A stretch of DNA of 15,788 bases from an uncultured Clostridia bacterium (GTDB taxonomy: Bacteria; Bacillota; Clostridia; TANB77; CAG-508): positions 1 to 15,788 of the forward strand of contig CAKPGU010000028.1 of NCBI GenBank assembly GCA_934155265.1. Direction: 5' to 3'. Below are positions 13,625 through 15,788 of the stretch, piece after piece; the stretch's first letter is position 1; each line of letters opens with the position of its first letter. Both the position numbers and the translations under genes were made by a program. The notes beneath the pieces were generated by a model. That model saw only the letters and a list, made by a program, of their open reading frames with translations. It was not told the DNA's origin and searched no databases.

Positions 13625-15106
13625 TTATTTTACTAATATGTTATTATTATAAAATCTAGAAATTTTCATTAGTTCATCATTAACATATTCTAATCCATAT
13701 TTTTCTATAAGTGTTTCTTCATTTGAAAATAGATTAGTTCCAAGTCCCAATTTATTTCCTTCTATATTCGCTCCAAGTGCTGCTAATGTTGTAGGATATA
13801 AATCCATTGTTGAATATATTCTATTTGTATTTTCTGCTTCAATTGCTGGATTTATTATAAGATTTACAACCTTTTTTTGATAATCTTGCCCTTCTTCTAA
13901 TTCAAAAAAGTTTGATTGCATTGTTAAATGATCTCCAGCAATTACAATTGTTGTATTGTCATAATAATCTTGTTTTTGTAACCATTTTATAAAATCTCCA
14001 ACTTTTTTACTTGAACATGATATTACGTCTTTATATTGTTCATCCCATTTGTTGGGGCAATCTTTACATCTATATCCGTCTGGGAAATGAGTATCAGCTG
14101 TTAACATTGTAAAATTAAATGGTTCATCTTGTTCTGCTAAATAAGATACTTTTTCTTTAGCATATTCAAATAATTGGTCATCTGTAAATCCCCACCAAAT
14201 TTGTTCATCTGCCTTATTTTCTGCTCTTGCTGATTCAAAATCCCATATTTCATAATTTCCATGTTGTTCAAATAGATTTCTTCTTCCTCCAAATGTTGCG
14301 TCAGAACCTAGTAATAAATAATTGTGATATCCGTCTTTTTGTAATACTTGTCCTATACTATATGCTCCTCCTAAAAATGTACTATACTCTCCCATTGCAT
14401 TATCTTCTATACTAAGTTTTAAAGGAACACCTGCAGTTTGTGCAGTCATTCCTCCAACGGTCCATGTTGTTCCATATAATGTATATGCTCCTCCTAATTT
14501 ATCTGTATCTGAAAAATTAGTATTTTCTTTTGCAAGTTTTGATATCTCTGGCATTAAATCATATTGTGATAATCCACCATCTTGTATTGAATAGTATGTT
14601 GTTTCCATTGATTCCAAAAAAATATATATTAAATTTCTTTTTTCTTCTGGAAGCTCTATATTGGTCTTTTCTGGTTTTACATATTCTTTTGCAATAAAAT
14701 TTGAGTCATGTGTTTGATTTTCTATATATTCTTTTATGTCTGTTGTTTCAATTATTTTATTTATACTAACAATTAATATTAATATAGAAATAGTTAGACT
14801 TACAACTACCGTTCTTCTTCTTTCTGATGTATGTATTTCATGTATTATTTTTATGTCTTTTACCATTGGATAGATTAGTGCAAATGCAATTATTACTGTT
14901 GGTATTATTACTTTCCATAAACATTGTTTCATAAATGTGAATATTATATCTGGATTTGTCCCTTCCATTGGTACTTTTAAATGGAAAATTATTTCATCCA
15001 TTGATAAATGTCCAAATGTTTCATATAACCAATCAACAGTGACTGTTGCTCCAAATGCTATTAAAAGGCATACTACAATGACTATACATGCTATTCTTTT
15101 CTTCAT
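13625..15106 (-). CDS. LTA-synthase/MdoB-like phosphoglycerol transferase
   Basis: This is a membrane enzyme of the alkaline-phosphatase/sulfatase superfamily, with 493 residues. Three hydrophobic segments (about 5-25, 65-82, 98-118) precede the outer catalytic domain. The metal and nucleophile sites are visible: Glu165 in FLESMETTY, the nucleophile region GTTWTVGGMTAQTAGVPL (212-229), His340 in TADTH and Asp392-His393 in AGDHL. The GTTWTVGGM block is closer to E. coli MdoB/OpgB (phosphoglycerol transferase I) than to S. aureus LtaS. Only three membrane helices are seen, against five in LtaS. It probably transfers glycerol phosphate from phosphatidylglycerol onto a glycolipid or polymer, but a sulfatase-like activity cannot be excluded. 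The ATG has GAGGTG 6 nt upstream. It follows galE by 34 bp. Confidence 0.85.
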   Translation of the reverse strand: MKKRIACIVIVVCLLIAFGATVTVDWLYETFGHLSMDEIIFHLKVPMEGTNPDIIFTFMKQCLWKVIIPTVIIAFALIYPMVKDIKIIHEIHTSERRRTVVVSLTISILILIVSINKIIETTDIKEYIENQTHDSNFIAKEYVKPEKTNIELPEEKRNLIYIFLESMETTYYSIQDGGLSQYDLMPEISKLAKENTNFSDTDKLGGAYTLYGTTWTVGGMTAQTAGVPLKLSIEDNAMGEYSTFLGGAYSIGQVLQKDGYHNYLLLGSDATFGGRRNLFEQHGNYEIWDFESARAENKADEQIWWGFTDDQLFEYAKEKVSYLAEQDEPFNFTMLTADTHFPDGYRCKDCPNKWDEQYKDVISCSSKKVGDFIKWLQKQDYYDNTTIVIAGDHLTMQSNFFELEEGQDYQKKVVNLIINPAIEAENTNRIYSTMDLYPTTLAALGANIEGNKLGLGTNLFSNEETLIEKYGLEYVNDELMKISRFYNNNILVK

Positions 15107-15140
15107 TTATTACACCTCTTGTTTTCTGCTTTTGTTAAAT

Positions 15141-15788
15141 TTAGCTATTTTTTTCTGTTTGATTTTGTATATATTTCCAAGAATCCTTGCACATGTCTTC
15201 TAATGTTTTTTCAGCTTGCCATCCAAGTTCAATTTTTGCTTTTTCTGGATTTGAATAACATGTTGCTATATCCCCTGCTCTTCTTGGTGCAATTTTATAA
15301 TTTACTGTTTTACCTGTTGCCTTTTCAAATGCTTTTACCATATTTAGAACACTATATCCTGTCCCTGTTCCTAGATTATATATATATATTCCTTTTTCTT
15401 CTTTTTCTAATTTTTCTAATGCTTTTAAGTGTCCTTTTGCTAAATCAACTACGTGGATATAGTCTCTAACTCCTGTTCCGTCTGGTGTATCATAGTCATT
15501 ACCAAATACTGATAATTGCTCTAGTTGCCCAGATGCCACTCTTACTACATATGGCATTAGATTATTTGGTATACCCTGTGGTTCTTCTCCTATTAGTCCA
15601 CTTTCATGTGCTCCTACTGGGTTGAAGTATCTTAGTATTGCAATATCCCATGTATTGTCTGATTTATATAAGTCTTGTAATATTTGCTCTATGAATAATT
15701 TGGTTGTTCCGTATGGATTTGTTGTTCCTCCTATTTTACATTCTTCTGTTAGAGGAATTTTTTCTGGTTCTCCATATACTGTTGCTGA
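15141..15788 (-). CDS. galE: UDP-glucose 4-epimerase GalE, partial (N-terminus beyond window)
   Basis: GalE interconverts UDP-glucose and UDP-galactose (some forms also the N-acetyl sugars) using bound NAD. The C-terminal 215 residues are present and the frame is open to the window edge. The visible part begins SATVYG, the conserved strand with the catalytic Ser/Thr. It continues with the catalytic pair of the short-chain dehydrogenase fold in NPYGTTK (Tyr and Lys), LRYFNPVGAHESGLIGE, and the C-terminal substrate region GTGVRDYIHVVDLAKGH. An internal Met at 15557 is not the true start, since family motifs continue upstream of it. As first gene of the surface-polymer run it would supply UDP-galactose or UDP-GalNAc. 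Fold and activity are secure; the substrate range is not. Confidence 0.95.
   Translation of the reverse strand, partial: SATVYGEPEKIPLTEECKIGGTTNPYGTTKLFIEQILQDLYKSDNTWDIAILRYFNPVGAHESGLIGEEPQGIPNNLMPYVVRVASGQLEQLSVFGNDYDTPDGTGVRDYIHVVDLAKGHLKALEKLEKEEKGIYIYNLGTGTGYSVLNMVKAFEKATGKTVNYKIAPRRAGDIATCYSNPEKAKIELGWQAEKTLEDMCKDSWKYIQNQTEKNS

Overview
The window is AT-rich and tightly packed. Thirteen of its fourteen recognisable protein genes lie on the minus strand. The gene set (SepF, DivIVA, SpoIIIE/FtsK, an MreB/Mbl-type actin, an endonuclease-type MutL, an LTA-synthase-like enzyme) and the AGGAGG-type ribosome binding sites point to a low-GC Gram-positive bacterium, most likely an uncultured member of the Clostridia. 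I cannot place it more narrowly from the sequence alone.

Layout, read in the direction of transcription (right to left). (1) 15788-12255 is a surface-polymer block: galE (partial, its N-terminus lies outside the window), an MdoB/LTA-synthase-like phosphoglycerol transferase, a polyprenyl-phosphate glycosyltransferase with two C-terminal membrane segments, and a small EamA/SMR-type membrane protein. Gaps are 2-36 bp, so this looks like one operon. It would make a UDP-sugar, load it on a lipid carrier, flip it, and build or decorate a glycerol-phosphate polymer. An MreB/Mbl-like gene follows. (2) 11102-9726 is a secreted, membrane- or wall-anchored von Willebrand factor A protein with its own good promoter. 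(3) 9691-9003 is the only gene-poor stretch. It holds a tiny plus-strand gene for a Cys/Gly-rich 37-residue protein with a strong terminator, then a 310-bp near-perfect palindrome (two 120-bp arms with 3 mismatches, 70-bp spacer), then the mutL promoter. (4) 9002-4386 is mutL, miaA and an HlyD-like membrane adaptor, with an 18-19 bp perfect hairpin between mutL and miaA. (5) 4255-3212 is sepF-divIVA, with its own promoter and a probable terminator. (6) 3040-3 is rsmD, a coiled-coil protein gene and ftsK/spoIIIE (partial, its C-terminus lies outside the window), with its own promoter.

The most unusual items are non-coding. The large palindrome is built from repeated ACCAGTAGGGACA units, and a degenerate relative lies about 7 kb away between ftsK and the coiled-coil gene. 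The promoters of sepF and rsmD share a roughly 48-bp homologous module with TGTAAY half-sites spaced in helical steps, resembling the WalR box of the cell-wall stress regulator. No tRNA, rRNA, CRISPR array or transposase gene was seen.
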